DNA of 33,273 nt, from positions 1-33,273 of the forward strand of contig CANCPZ010000006.1 in assembly GCA_947380175.1 (NCBI GenBank), read 5' to 3'. Source of the stretch: Bacteroidota bacterium. Its GTDB lineage: Bacteria > Bacteroidota > Bacteroidia > 2-12-FULL-35-15. The position numbers and the translations under genes are program-made. This document shows positions 19,575-29,608 of the stretch, piece after piece. Numbering within the stretch: position 1 is the stretch's first letter; every line of letters begins with the position of its first letter. The notes below the pieces were generated by a model. It was not told where the DNA came from, ran no database searches, and saw nothing but the letters and a program-made list of their open reading frames with translations.

Positions 19575-20741
19575 ATGAGCATACTAAAAAAAACAGGCAA
19601 ATGGTTACTAATCATTTTGGTGCTTTTAAATCTGCTTATTCTTGTTTCTGGAAAAACATATTTATACAAAGGGCTTGCAAACACTTATTTCAAAGGGCGT
19701 CCAGGACCAAGCATTGAAGAATATGAAATTTTTGACAATCGCGAAGTAAAATCCGGAAAAGCACAATTGTGGCATATCGCTAAAAACTATAATAGCAAAA
19801 TAATTTCTCCAGAACACGAAAAAAAATTCGGAGAAATGCAAACTGTTGCCTATGTAATTATCAAAAATGATTCGATAATTCACGAACAATATTGGGATGG
19901 ATTTAACGAAGACTCATATACTAATTCGTTTTCAATGGCAAAAACTTTTGTTAGCATGTTGGTTGGCATTGCTATTGAAGAAGGAAAGATAAAAAGTATT
20001 GACGAAGTTGTAAGTGATTTTTTACCTGAATTTAAAGAGGGCGATAACGCTAAACTAACTATCAAACATCTGTTAACAATGTCGTCAGGTATTAATTTTG
20101 ATGAAAACTATGTGAATCCAATAGCCTACCCTGCTGCTGCATATTACGGAAGCGATTTAAAAAAACTCACTTTCGGATACAAAGTAACAGAAGAACCTGG
20201 TAAAGTATTTAAATATTTGAGTGGTAATACCGAATTACTTGGTTTTATTCTTGAAAAAGCGACAGGTAAAAAGCTAAGTGAATACATGTCGGAAAAGCTT
20301 TGGCAACCACTCGGTGCTAAAAACAAAGCCTTTTGGAGCCTAGACCATTTAGATGGAATGGAGAAAGCTTATTGCTGTTTTAATTCCAATGCGCGCGACT
20401 TTGCACGCTTAGGACAACTTTATTTAGATAGTGGCAAATGGAATGGTAAACAAATTATTGCAAGCGATTACGTTTTAAATTCGGTTAAAACAGCTGATTT
20501 AATTGATGTTAATGGCAATAAAAACAATATTTATGGCTACTCATGGTGGTTATTGCCAAACTATAAAGGACATTCTATTTTTTATGCTCGTGGAATACTA
20601 GGACAATACATTATTTGTATTCCCGATAAAAAAATGGTTATTGTGCGTTTAGGTAAAAAACGTGAAAAATCAAAAGGGACAGAACACCCGAAAGATTTTT
20701 ATAATTACTTGGATGCTGCATTAGAGATGTATGGTAATTGA
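19575..20741 (+). CDS. Serine hydrolase, beta-lactamase class C/PBP-like
   Basis: SFSMAKTF (SxxK), TIKHLLTMSSGINFDENY, YLSGNTELLGFILEKATGKKLSEYM. Confidence 0.92.
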   Translation: MSILKKTGKWLLIILVLLNLLILVSGKTYLYKGLANTYFKGRPGPSIEEYEIFDNREVKSGKAQLWHIAKNYNSKIISPEHEKKFGEMQTVAYVIIKNDSIIHEQYWDGFNEDSYTNSFSMAKTFVSMLVGIAIEEGKIKSIDEVVSDFLPEFKEGDNAKLTIKHLLTMSSGINFDENYVNPIAYPAAAYYGSDLKKLTFGYKVTEEPGKVFKYLSGNTELLGFILEKATGKKLSEYMSEKLWQPLGAKNKAFWSLDHLDGMEKAYCCFNSNARDFARLGQLYLDSGKWNGKQIIASDYVLNSVKTADLIDVNGNKNNIYGYSWWLLPNYKGHSIFYARGILGQYIICIPDKKMVIVRLGKKREKSKGTEHPKDFYNYLDAALEMYGN

Positions 20742-20744
20742 TTT

Positions 20745-21149
20745 ATGAAAAAAGATATTGCTCCGCCACTTTTTGAAAACGTTGCCATAGCAATTGTTAA
20801 AGAACAAAATGAACTTTCAGAAACCATATGGAATGTTTATTTGATAAACCTAAGACAAGAAAAAATAGAAGGTGTATTAATTACATCAAATGGATACGGC
20901 ATTTTTGAAGGGGAAGAAGTAAAAACATCCTTATTACGACACTTTTTAGATGAAGTGGAGCCCAATAAGTTTAAAAAAGTTGAACCTATACCGGATAATT
21001 TGTTCGGTTTAAATAATGAATATTGGTTGAGTTTTTTCATAAACAAAGTCATGTACGACAAAAAATATATTTTTCTTCCTGAAACCATCAAAGAAGAATA
21101 TTTGATTACAATACCACTCTTAAACAAAAAGGGTGTAATGATTAAATAA
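20745..21149 (+). CDS. Hypothetical protein
   Basis: 134 aa ORF beginning 3 bp after the preceding gene, same strand, ATG start; no family recognised with confidence. Confidence 0.7.
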   Translation: MKKDIAPPLFENVAIAIVKEQNELSETIWNVYLINLRQEKIEGVLITSNGYGIFEGEEVKTSLLRHFLDEVEPNKFKKVEPIPDNLFGLNNEYWLSFFINKVMYDKKYIFLPETIKEEYLITIPLLNKKGVMIK

Positions 21150-21179
21150 TTTTATCATTAATTTTATTTTAAAAAAATT

Positions 21180-21878
21180 ATGCTCGATACTATTAAACTT
21201 TCATCCGTTCTATTTTTAGATGTTGAAACAGCACCTGTTGTATATAAATACAGTGATTTAGATGATTCCATGCGCCCATTTTGGGATACAAAGTTTCGTT
21301 TTCAAACGGCAGAAACACCTGAATCGCATTATAAAAAAGCTGGAATATTTGCAGAATTTTCGAAAGTTATTTGTGTATCAGTTGGGTATTTTAGTGGCGA
21401 CACTTTTCGTATAAAATCATTTTTCAGAAAGGATGAAAAACATTTATTACAAGATTTTGCCGACCTGCTAAACGCCCACTTTAACCGTAAAGAACATTTA
21501 CTATGCGCTCACAATGGAAAAGAGTTTGACTTCCCTTTTTTATGCAGAAGAATGCTTATCAATGGCATTAAACTACCAAAAACATTAAACATTGCCGGAA
21601 AAAAACCTTGGGAAATAAATCATTTAGATACTATGGAGCTTTGGAAATTTGGAGACTATAAAAACTATACATCCTTAAATTTACTTGCTAAAATTTTCAA
21701 CATTCCTACACCCAAGGATGATATGGATGGAAGCGATGTAGCGAAAGTTTACTGGGAAGAAAAAAACATAAAACGTATTGTTACCTATTGTCAGAAAGAT
21801 GTGCTTACTGTAGCTCAATTAATACTTCGGTTTAAAGGTGACCCTTTGATTGAAAATAAAAACATTGTTTTTGCTTAA
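21180..21878 (+). CDS. 3'-5' exonuclease, PolB-type exonuclease-like (DNA_pol_B_exo2 family)
   Basis: LFLDVETAPV (ExoI), LCAHNGKEFDFPFLCRRM (ExoII), IVTYCQKDVLTVAQLILRF (ExoIII). Confidence 0.9.
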   Translation: MLDTIKLSSVLFLDVETAPVVYKYSDLDDSMRPFWDTKFRFQTAETPESHYKKAGIFAEFSKVICVSVGYFSGDTFRIKSFFRKDEKHLLQDFADLLNAHFNRKEHLLCAHNGKEFDFPFLCRRMLINGIKLPKTLNIAGKKPWEINHLDTMELWKFGDYKNYTSLNLLAKIFNIPTPKDDMDGSDVAKVYWEEKNIKRIVTYCQKDVLTVAQLILRFKGDPLIENKNIVFA

Positions 21879-21943
21879 TCATTTATAACTTTTCATGTAC
21901 CTTTAAACTTTATTATTGGTAGCTTGTTTATCATAATCTTACT

Positions 21944-22513
21944 ATGTATTTCTTCAAAAAAACGAAGCCTCAAGCAATATCTTTAGCCCTTTTGTTAATT
22001 ATTTGTATTAGCTCATGTACAAAAACAAAATCCAAATTAGATGCTTACGGGCCAGTTTTTTCTGCAGTAATACTTAATGATGTTGGTGTTTTTAGAGGAT
22101 TTAATTTAGGAGACTCTCTTAATTATGTTCAAAAAAATGAACTATCTCAACCTGTCGAATCTGATAACAACTATTTATATTACGAAAACAAAATAGATTC
22201 TTCCGAGAATTCGCTTTCAAACATTGGTTCGTATAACATCACTTATAATTTTGATGATAAGGGCTTAAGCGAAATACAGTCTGATATATTTATAAAAGAC
22301 GGAAATAAAGAAGAGGAGGTTTTTAATAAGTTTAAAACTTATTTTGACGAACATTACGGCACAAGCGAAAACCACATGGGCTTTAGTGTATGGACAGTAA
22401 AGTCATCAAAATATAATGATGTACGAATTAGCCTTAGTGACGAAAGCTCAGATTTTTCAGTTGATAAAGCCCCAGCAAAAATTTCTCTTTGGATTTATCC
22501 TGATGAAAATTAA
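21944..22513 (+). CDS. Putative lipoprotein of unknown function
   Basis: Lipobox-like ..LLIICISSC; no recognised domain. Confidence 0.7.
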   Translation: MYFFKKTKPQAISLALLLIICISSCTKTKSKLDAYGPVFSAVILNDVGVFRGFNLGDSLNYVQKNELSQPVESDNNYLYYENKIDSSENSLSNIGSYNITYNFDDKGLSEIQSDIFIKDGNKEEEVFNKFKTYFDEHYGTSENHMGFSVWTVKSSKYNDVRISLSDESSDFSVDKAPAKISLWIYPDEN

Positions 22514-22563
22514 TTGGTGAATAGAATACTTTAAAAAAAACTAAAAAATAATAGTTCCCCTTT

Positions 22564-23241
22564 TTAAATTACTTCACCATCTTTTAATGTTATTATTCTG
22601 TCGGTTTTATTAGCAAAAGACATATCATGAGTAACAACTACAATCGATTGATTAAATTGCTCTTTTAATTCTTTAAAAATATCGAATACATTTTGGGAAT
22701 TTTTAGAATCCAAATTACCCGTTGGTTCATCCCCAAAAATTATTTTAGGTTCATTAATTAAAGCACGTGCTAACGCAACACGTTGCTGTTGACCACCAGA
22801 AAGTTTATTCGCTTTTTTTAATGCTTGGTCACGCAAACCAAGTAAATCAAGCTTTTTATAAGCCCGGTCTTTTATTTCCTCTTCGCTATATTTTGCCAGC
22901 TTAGATGCTGGTAAGCATATATTTTCCAACACTGTAAATTCGGGTAATAAATAATGAAACTGAAAAATAAAACCAATTTTTTGGTTCCTGATTTCTGCCA
23001 ATTCATTTTTTGTTTTTAAACTCAAATCATCGCCATCAAAATAAATGTGACCTGTATAATCAGTATCTAGTGTACTCAACACATAAAGCAATGTTGATTT
23101 TCCACTACCCGATGAACCAACAATAGAAACAAACTCGCCCTGATTAATTTGAATGTTAATGTTTTTCAAGGCCTGAAATTCAACAGGGTCGTGAAAATTT
23201 TTATTCAGATTTTGAGTTTTTATAATTGCTTGATCGGTCAT
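22564..23241 (-). CDS. ABC transporter ATP-binding protein (LolD/MacB type)
   Basis: Walker A GSSGSGKST, signature LSGGQQQRVALARAL, Walker B KIIFGDEPTGNLD. Confidence 0.95.
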   Translation of the reverse strand: MTDQAIIKTQNLNKNFHDPVEFQALKNINIQINQGEFVSIVGSSGSGKSTLLYVLSTLDTDYTGHIYFDGDDLSLKTKNELAEIRNQKIGFIFQFHYLLPEFTVLENICLPASKLAKYSEEEIKDRAYKKLDLLGLRDQALKKANKLSGGQQQRVALARALINEPKIIFGDEPTGNLDSKNSQNVFDIFKELKEQFNQSIVVVTHDMSFANKTDRIITLKDGEVI

Positions 23242-23243
23242 TT

Positions 23244-24503
23244 TTATTTTGATCTAATAATATCAATAGCATCTACTTTAGCTGCTTTACGTGCCGGAAT
23301 ATAACCGGCAACAGCTGTAGTAATTATTCCAAATACAAATGCAAACAAATAAAATCCAGGTGTGGAATTAAAATGCAAATACTCCATCGAAACAAATCCC
23401 TTGATATCCATCCGAATACTACCTACAATTTTTTGCATAAAAAACCCAACAACTAAACCGAGTAAACCACCTGATGTACCAATAATTAGAGACTCGGTTA
23501 AAAAAATTATTTTAATATCCCTGTCCTTATACCCAATGGCTTTTAAAATGGCTATATCAGGCATTTTTTCGTAAATAATCATCATCAAGATATTAAATAT
23601 TCCAAATCCTGATACAACTAAAATTGAAACGATAATTAAATATGTTACCATATTTTGAATTTTAAAAACGCTAAATACACTTGCATTGGCCTCTTTCCAA
23701 TCGATTGATCTAAAACCAAATTTTGAATTATAAAATTTCGCTAACTCTTCGGATTGAGAAAAATCTTTCAACTTAATATTTATATCTGTAATGTAACTAC
23801 CATCTACTTGTAATAATTTTTGGGCATTACGGATATTTATATACGCTCTACTTTTATCTACATCGGTTAAACCGCTGTGGTTTATGCCCACAATTTTCAT
23901 ATCCAAATTAACTCCCAATGGAGAAACAACAGAAATATTATCATTTATTTTTGCACCTAATAAATCTGCTAATCCATCGCCTAATATAATTCCGTTTGGT
24001 ATTGTTTCTAGCTTAGTTATATTCCCTTGCTTCATATTTTTAGAAACGTCAAACAAAATATTTTCTTTCACTATATCAACCCCCGAAACACGACCAGCAA
24101 TTTGAGCGATGCCGACTTTAAAAATCGCCTGTGATCCTAAAAATGGCGACACCCCTGCAACACGTGAGTCTTTTTCTAAAATTGAAATTATCTGATAACC
24201 ATTTTTAATTTTTGATTGTTCATCTTTAGGTTTTTGATTTTGAACGGCATTCCAATGGTTAGGTTGATGATTAATTTTATCTAAAATACTTGGTCTGTTT
24301 TTTTCTGCCTCATTATAAATTCTAATATTAGCAGTTGTATTTACAGTTTCCTGAATAAAGAAATCCTGAAAACCGGACATTAATCCTGCTTGAAAAATAA
24401 AAATGGCAATTCCAAAAGTTACTCCAAGCATAGCAACAATTGTTTGTCGCTTTTTCGAAAACAAATGCGTTAATGCTATTTTTAAAAGAGGATTTTTTTT
24501 CAT
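23244..24503 (-). CDS. ABC transporter permease (FtsX/MacB-like)
   Basis: N-terminal TM, MacB-like periplasmic domain, C-terminal three TM region with FNILMMIIYEKMPDIAILKAIGYKDRDI.. Confidence 0.92.
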   Translation of the reverse strand: MKKNPLLKIALTHLFSKKRQTIVAMLGVTFGIAIFIFQAGLMSGFQDFFIQETVNTTANIRIYNEAEKNRPSILDKINHQPNHWNAVQNQKPKDEQSKIKNGYQIISILEKDSRVAGVSPFLGSQAIFKVGIAQIAGRVSGVDIVKENILFDVSKNMKQGNITKLETIPNGIILGDGLADLLGAKINDNISVVSPLGVNLDMKIVGINHSGLTDVDKSRAYINIRNAQKLLQVDGSYITDINIKLKDFSQSEELAKFYNSKFGFRSIDWKEANASVFSVFKIQNMVTYLIIVSILVVSGFGIFNILMMIIYEKMPDIAILKAIGYKDRDIKIIFLTESLIIGTSGGLLGLVVGFFMQKIVGSIRMDIKGFVSMEYLHFNSTPGFYLFAFVFGIITTAVAGYIPARKAAKVDAIDIIRSK

Positions 24504-24546
24504 TTAATTTTTACAACTCAATATTAATGCATTAATGATATAATTT

Positions 24547-25635
24547 CTAAGGTTTCGTAATTTCTGTTGATTCGTCGATGCCACTTAAAACCTCTACAAA
24601 CTCTAGGTCTGAAGCGCCTTTGTTAATAGATGTAAGTTCATTGCTACCAACTTTTTTAATTTTATTCCCTTGAATCAAAAACTCTCTTGGTATTACCAAA
24701 GCATTTTTATTTTCCGAAATAATAATATTTGCTTCTACCGACATGCCCGAATATATTATTGTTTTACTATCCAATAGTATGGATGAAATAACTTTAGACG
24801 TTTTATTGCTTTGATTTATTCGAGGGTAAACTTCCTCCACTTTTCCTTTAAATACAATGTCTTTATAGGCATCAATGGAATAAACAATATTTTGATTTTT
24901 CCTAATTAAGGAAACATCTGTTTCATCTACACTCAATTCAATTTCGAAATGCAATGCATCACCAATTTCCATTAATACTATTTGCGTGTTTACTAACTCG
25001 CCTTCTTTCGGAACAATATCGTACACTTTACCATTTACGGCTGATGTAATGGTGTAATCATTTTTATTTGATACTTGTGCATCGTATTGTATTCGTGCAT
25101 TTTCAAGCTCTACTCTTATTTTATCGCGAGCATTTGTTAATGAACTTAGTGCCTTTAAATAATTTTGTTTTGAAATTTCAAATTGTGTTTTTGATTGGTC
25201 CAACTGAAATTTTGATGTTGCATTATCTTTCATTAATGCATTAAAACGGCTGTAATTAGTAGAGTCTAATTGATATTTCGATTTTGCAGATGCAACATCT
25301 TGTTTTAATGCTGTAATGTATGCAGAATTTTCATTCGCATTTTTTTGGGCTAAATCCAATAAATTTTTTGCTGTAGTTACATTCAAACTACTTACTTCAC
25401 TTCTTATTGTCATTAAAGCTTGCCCTACTTTTACGGAGTCGCCAATATGAATATTAATTTTTTCAATATAACCAGGAAGCTTACTAAATACTTTATAGTC
25501 GTTTATTGGAAATATTTTACCAGAAGCATAAACAGCCTGCGTAATATCTCTTCGGGAAGGAGTTACCGTTGTGTTTTTATTTTTGCAACTTACAATTAAA
25601 ATGATAATTGAAAAAACAAATTGTATTTTTCTCAT
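24547..25635 (-). CDS. Periplasmic adaptor subunit (HlyD/MacA family), lipoprotein
   Basis: Lipobox IILIVSC; GYIEKINIHIGDSVKVGQALMTI biotinyl-lipoyl-like motif; coiled-coil hairpin; SGMSVEANIIISENKNALVIPREFL. Confidence 0.92.
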   Translation of the reverse strand: MRKIQFVFSIIILIVSCKNKNTTVTPSRRDITQAVYASGKIFPINDYKVFSKLPGYIEKINIHIGDSVKVGQALMTIRSEVSSLNVTTAKNLLDLAQKNANENSAYITALKQDVASAKSKYQLDSTNYSRFNALMKDNATSKFQLDQSKTQFEISKQNYLKALSSLTNARDKIRVELENARIQYDAQVSNKNDYTITSAVNGKVYDIVPKEGELVNTQIVLMEIGDALHFEIELSVDETDVSLIRKNQNIVYSIDAYKDIVFKGKVEEVYPRINQSNKTSKVISSILLDSKTIIYSGMSVEANIIISENKNALVIPREFLIQGNKIKKVGSNELTSINKGASDLEFVEVLSGIDESTEITKP

Positions 25636-25641
25636 GCTATT

Positions 25642-25972
25642 TTATTTTTTACCAATGATTCCTAACTGTGTGTTATTAAAACTATCTTCATCTTTTAAAC
25701 CATTAACAAACATTCTATCAAATGATGAATGTGCAAATAATATAATTTCTGACAACTGAAATGTTATATCCTTCAAATAAATTCCGATCATGTAAACGAT
25801 AATTGCTAATCCCTTGTGATGAAAAATGTTGTAAAGGTATGCCCACGCTTTTGTATTTACAAGGTAACCAATCATGCTCAAATCTGGTAATAAAAGCACA
25901 GCTCATTTTATTGAATAAAAAGATTGCAAAGATGAACATTGCAAGCTCTTCTAACTTTATGATTTTTGTCAT
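25642..25972 (-). pseudogene. DUF4260 family membrane protein, frameshifted
   Basis: N-terminal half in one frame (MTKIIKLEELAMFIFAIFLFNKMSCA), C-terminal half in another (LLLPDLSMIGYLVNTKAWAYLYNIFHHKGLAIIVYMIG...IILFAHSSFDRMFVNGLKDEDSFNNTQLGIIGKK); break near 25891-25905. Confidence 0.75.
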
Positions 25973-25986
25973 AGCTTTTAAATTTA

Positions 25987-26018
25987 AAAGGCTTTGCAAT
26001 GAATGCAAAGCCTTTTTT
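25987..26018. terminator. Terminator of RND permease gene
   Basis: AAGGCTTTGCA-ATGAA-TGCAAAGCCTT followed by TTTTTT on plus; 11-bp perfect stem immediately after the RND stop codon (minus). Confidence 0.8.
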
Positions 26019-29000
26019 TTAATAATCTAAATTCCCATATTCTAATTTTGTTCCTTTTAAAAACAAAATAAAACGAGTAAATAAAATAAAAAATGGTATG
26101 TACATTATCACTTTTGGTAAACCTAAATGTTTAAGAATTAGTTCTGATTTTCGTTTTAAGCGTTCTGCAATCAAATACATTGCAGGCACTAACAACAAGG
26201 TAAGAAATGTTGCAAAAGCCAATCCGAATATCATAGTCCAAGCTAAAGGGCCCCAAAACACAACGCTATCGCCACCAAAATAAATATGTGGATTACCGTG
26301 CGCTAACAAGGTTTCAAAATCTATATTCAATCCAACAGCTAAAGGAATAAGTCCTAGAATTGCTGCTGTTGCAGTTAAAATTACGGGAGTCATACGTGTA
26401 CGACCCGCATCAACAGTTGCTTCCCAAAGCGAGGAGCCTTCTTCGCGCTGCTTTTCGGCAAACTCAACTAATAAAATACCGTTTCGAACAACTATACCAG
26501 CAAGTGCAATTACACCAACTCCAGTCATTACAATACTCATGTCCATTTTAAAAAGCGCAGTACCAATTAATACTCCTATTATGCTAAAAAATATTTCTGT
26601 TAAAATAATAAATGGTTTACCGATTGACGCAAATTGAACTACTAAGATCAATAAAATTAACCCCAATGATGAAAGCATTGCTCCACCTAGAAATGCTCCG
26701 GTTTCAGCTTGTTCCTCTTGTTGGCCTGTCATTTTAACTTCAATTTTTCCTGTAGGAGAAAATCCTTTGATTGCTTTTTGAACATTTGCAGCAACTTCGT
26801 TTTCATTATTACCCGCTGTAACACCCGACGATAAAGTAATTACGCGTTTTTGCATTTTACGTTTTATGCTTCCATAAGTATTACTGTATTGGATATCACA
26901 AAAAGCAGACATTGGCACACTTCGTAAAACCCCACCCATATTCATATCCCTGAATGTAATCTTTAAATTTCGCAATGCTTCAATATTATTCCGTTGATCG
27001 TATTGATAACGTATCTGAATTGGATATTGATCTTTTTCATCTCTGAATTTACTTGCTTCTAGTCCAAATACAGCATTACGTATTTCCATGGCAATAGCTC
27101 CGCTAGAAATCCCTTCACGATTAGCGCGCTCTCTATCAATATTAAAAACTATTTCGGGTTTATTACTTTCAAAATCAGATTTTATATTTTCAACTCCTGC
27201 AATTTTTTGATCATCTAAAAAATGTTTTAAATTAACTGCATTAACAACCAACTCATTAAAATCATCACCACGCACTTCTATGTTAATCGGTTTTGAAACG
27301 GGAGGTCCTGATTGCTCTTTAGTTACATTTATTTCAGCTCCAGGTATACTCCAATGTAAGTTTTGTAAACTACTTAAAATAGCAGCGGTTGATTCACCAT
27401 CCCGTTTTTCGAAATCAACAAACGAAATCGCGATTTTGCCTCTGTTTGGATAGTCGCCTTGATCCTGATCTTGAGGATCTGTAGTTCCTTTAGTAACATT
27501 AGTGATTACAGATTTTACAATTTTATTTGAATCGCCCAAGACTTCATTTACTTTTTGTTCCACTTGTAACATTACTTTATTTGTTTTAGCAGGATCGGTA
27601 CCAACAGGTAGTTTTACGTAAACATATACAAAGTTAGGATCGCCTTGTGGGAAGAAAACTACTTTTGGACTACGAATTGCAAAGAATACAATTGATAGCA
27701 TAAACAACACTAATGTTCCTACAAGTGCCATCCAAGGGCGTTTTAAGAATCGTAATAAAAATTTAGTGTAACGTTCTTGAAATGCTGGCCATGCTTTAGT
27801 TTGAAATTTTTCGATAACATTGTATAGCCAAAAGCGGTGTAACAGCATAAAAAAGGCAAAAAACAAAACTAAATTTCCAAATGCCGCATGTCCACTATTA
27901 TGAGCAATAACTGCTGCTATTAAATAAAGAACTAATTGAATTTTTGCAAGCTTGGTAAGCTTGCCATATTTTTCTTTTTCCTCATCGTGCGTTTTCATAA
28001 AATCAACAGCAAATACAGGATTTATAATATAAGCAACCAATAAGGATGCAAGCAATGTGATAATCAATGTGATTGGCAAAAAGAACATAAACTTGCCAAT
28101 AATACCACTCCAAAATGCGAGAGGAATAAAAGGTGCGAGTGTTGTTAATGTTCCACTTAATACGGGTAAAAATACTTCGCCAGCGGCCATTTTTGCAGCT
28201 ACTTTAATATTTCGTTTGCCGTTATCAAAAAGACGGTGTGTGTTTTCAATTACCACAATGGCATCATCTACTACAATTCCAAGTGCAAGTAAAAATGCAA
28301 ACAACACAATCATGTTTAATGTAAAACCAATACTTGGCATAAACAAAAAAGCTATGAACATGGAAAGAGGAACAGATGCTGCAACAAAGATGGCATTGGT
28401 AACTCCCATGAAAAACATCAAAATAAAAGTTACTAAAATAAATCCAATGATAATTGTATTAATCAAATCATGTAATGTTGTTCGTGTTTTTTCGGACTGA
28501 TCACCTGTAACAGTTATTTTCAGATCTTTGGGGAAACCTGACTTTTTCATCTCTTCAATAGTTGCATTTATTTTATCCGATGCTTCAATTAAATTTTCTC
28601 CAGAACGCTTAATAATGTTTAAGGTAATTACATTTTTACCTTCTAAGCGAGCATAACTTTCCTGTTCCTTATTTCCATCTTTTACCTCGGCAATATCTTT
28701 TAAATAAAGTTTTGCTCCCGAGCCCGATGTTACAATTAGATTTTTTATTTCTTCGACTGTTTTAAATTCCGATTTAATCGAAAGATTTCTTTTCATTCCA
28801 TCCATCGGAACTAAACCTCCCGAGATATTCATATTCTCATATTTTACAGCACGTTCAATGTCGGCAATTGATAGATTGGAAGCTTGTAATTTATACATAT
28901 CCACATTGATCTGAATTTCGCGTTCTAAATCCCCAACCATTTGCACACGCGAGATTTGTTTCATCCCTTCAATTTTATCTTTCAAATCATCTGCATATCT

Positions 29001-29477
29001 TTTTAATTTAATTAAGTCCATTTTACCAGCCATGTTTACATACATAATAGGCAAATCAGAAAAAGCAATTTCCTGAACATTTGGTTGACGAGTTAAATCT
29101 TTTGGTAAATCCATAGCGGCTTTATCTACAGCATCTTTAACTTTTAATTTTGCATCGGCAACATTTACATTGGTATTAAATTCAACCAATATAACCGACA
29201 CATCCTGCACCGAAGTAGAGTTTAATTTTTTTACTCCCGAAATAGATTTCAATTGTTTTTCGATTGGTTTGGTAACCAAATTTTCAATGTTAGTTGGGGA
29301 GTTGCCAAAGTAAACGGTGTTCACATAAATTGTAGGAACAACAATATCTGGAAAGCTTTCTTTTGGCAAGCTATTGTATGCTTTAATACCAGCAAAAACA
29401 ATAAAAAAGGTAAGCACGTAAATACTTATTTTATTATCAATAGCCCAACTCGACGGTTTAAATTCTTTGAATTTCAT
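26019..29477 (-). CDS. Efflux RND transporter permease (AcrB/HAE1-type)
   Basis: 1152 aa; duplicated RND TM architecture, ..GIVVDDAIVVIENTHRLFDNG.., ..GVIALAGIVVRNGILLVEFAEKQREEG.. Confidence 0.95.
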   Translation of the reverse strand: MKFKEFKPSSWAIDNKISIYVLTFFIVFAGIKAYNSLPKESFPDIVVPTIYVNTVYFGNSPTNIENLVTKPIEKQLKSISGVKKLNSTSVQDVSVILVEFNTNVNVADAKLKVKDAVDKAAMDLPKDLTRQPNVQEIAFSDLPIMYVNMAGKMDLIKLKRYADDLKDKIEGMKQISRVQMVGDLEREIQINVDMYKLQASNLSIADIERAVKYENMNISGGLVPMDGMKRNLSIKSEFKTVEEIKNLIVTSGSGAKLYLKDIAEVKDGNKEQESYARLEGKNVITLNIIKRSGENLIEASDKINATIEEMKKSGFPKDLKITVTGDQSEKTRTTLHDLINTIIIGFILVTFILMFFMGVTNAIFVAASVPLSMFIAFLFMPSIGFTLNMIVLFAFLLALGIVVDDAIVVIENTHRLFDNGKRNIKVAAKMAAGEVFLPVLSGTLTTLAPFIPLAFWSGIIGKFMFFLPITLIITLLASLLVAYIINPVFAVDFMKTHDEEKEKYGKLTKLAKIQLVLYLIAAVIAHNSGHAAFGNLVLFFAFFMLLHRFWLYNVIEKFQTKAWPAFQERYTKFLLRFLKRPWMALVGTLVLFMLSIVFFAIRSPKVVFFPQGDPNFVYVYVKLPVGTDPAKTNKVMLQVEQKVNEVLGDSNKIVKSVITNVTKGTTDPQDQDQGDYPNRGKIAISFVDFEKRDGESTAAILSSLQNLHWSIPGAEINVTKEQSGPPVSKPINIEVRGDDFNELVVNAVNLKHFLDDQKIAGVENIKSDFESNKPEIVFNIDRERANREGISSGAIAMEIRNAVFGLEASKFRDEKDQYPIQIRYQYDQRNNIEALRNLKITFRDMNMGGVLRSVPMSAFCDIQYSNTYGSIKRKMQKRVITLSSGVTAGNNENEVAANVQKAIKGFSPTGKIEVKMTGQQEEQAETGAFLGGAMLSSLGLILLILVVQFASIGKPFIILTEIFFSIIGVLIGTALFKMDMSIVMTGVGVIALAGIVVRNGILLVEFAEKQREEGSSLWEATVDAGRTRMTPVILTATAAILGLIPLAVGLNIDFETLLAHGNPHIYFGGDSVVFWGPLAWTMIFGLAFATFLTLLLVPAMYLIAERLKRKSELILKHLGLPKVIMYIPFFILFTRFILFLKGTKLEYGNLDY

Positions 29478-29608
29478 AACAAATTTTTAATTTTAATTTT
29501 TTGCGACATTGCTAGTTTTTTAGACTAGCAACCTTTTTACAAATCAATTTTTATATTTTGCTTAAATACGTTTTGAATGACACACCCAATAGTGATTCGT
29601 TTAAACAA

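Noticed and set aside
25803-26030. 75-aa plus ORF
   Set aside because: Overlaps the DUF4260 relic and RND terminator in antisense; no domain.
28057-28500. 147-aa plus ORF inside the RND gene
   Set aside because: Antisense to RND transmembrane helices; no independent support.
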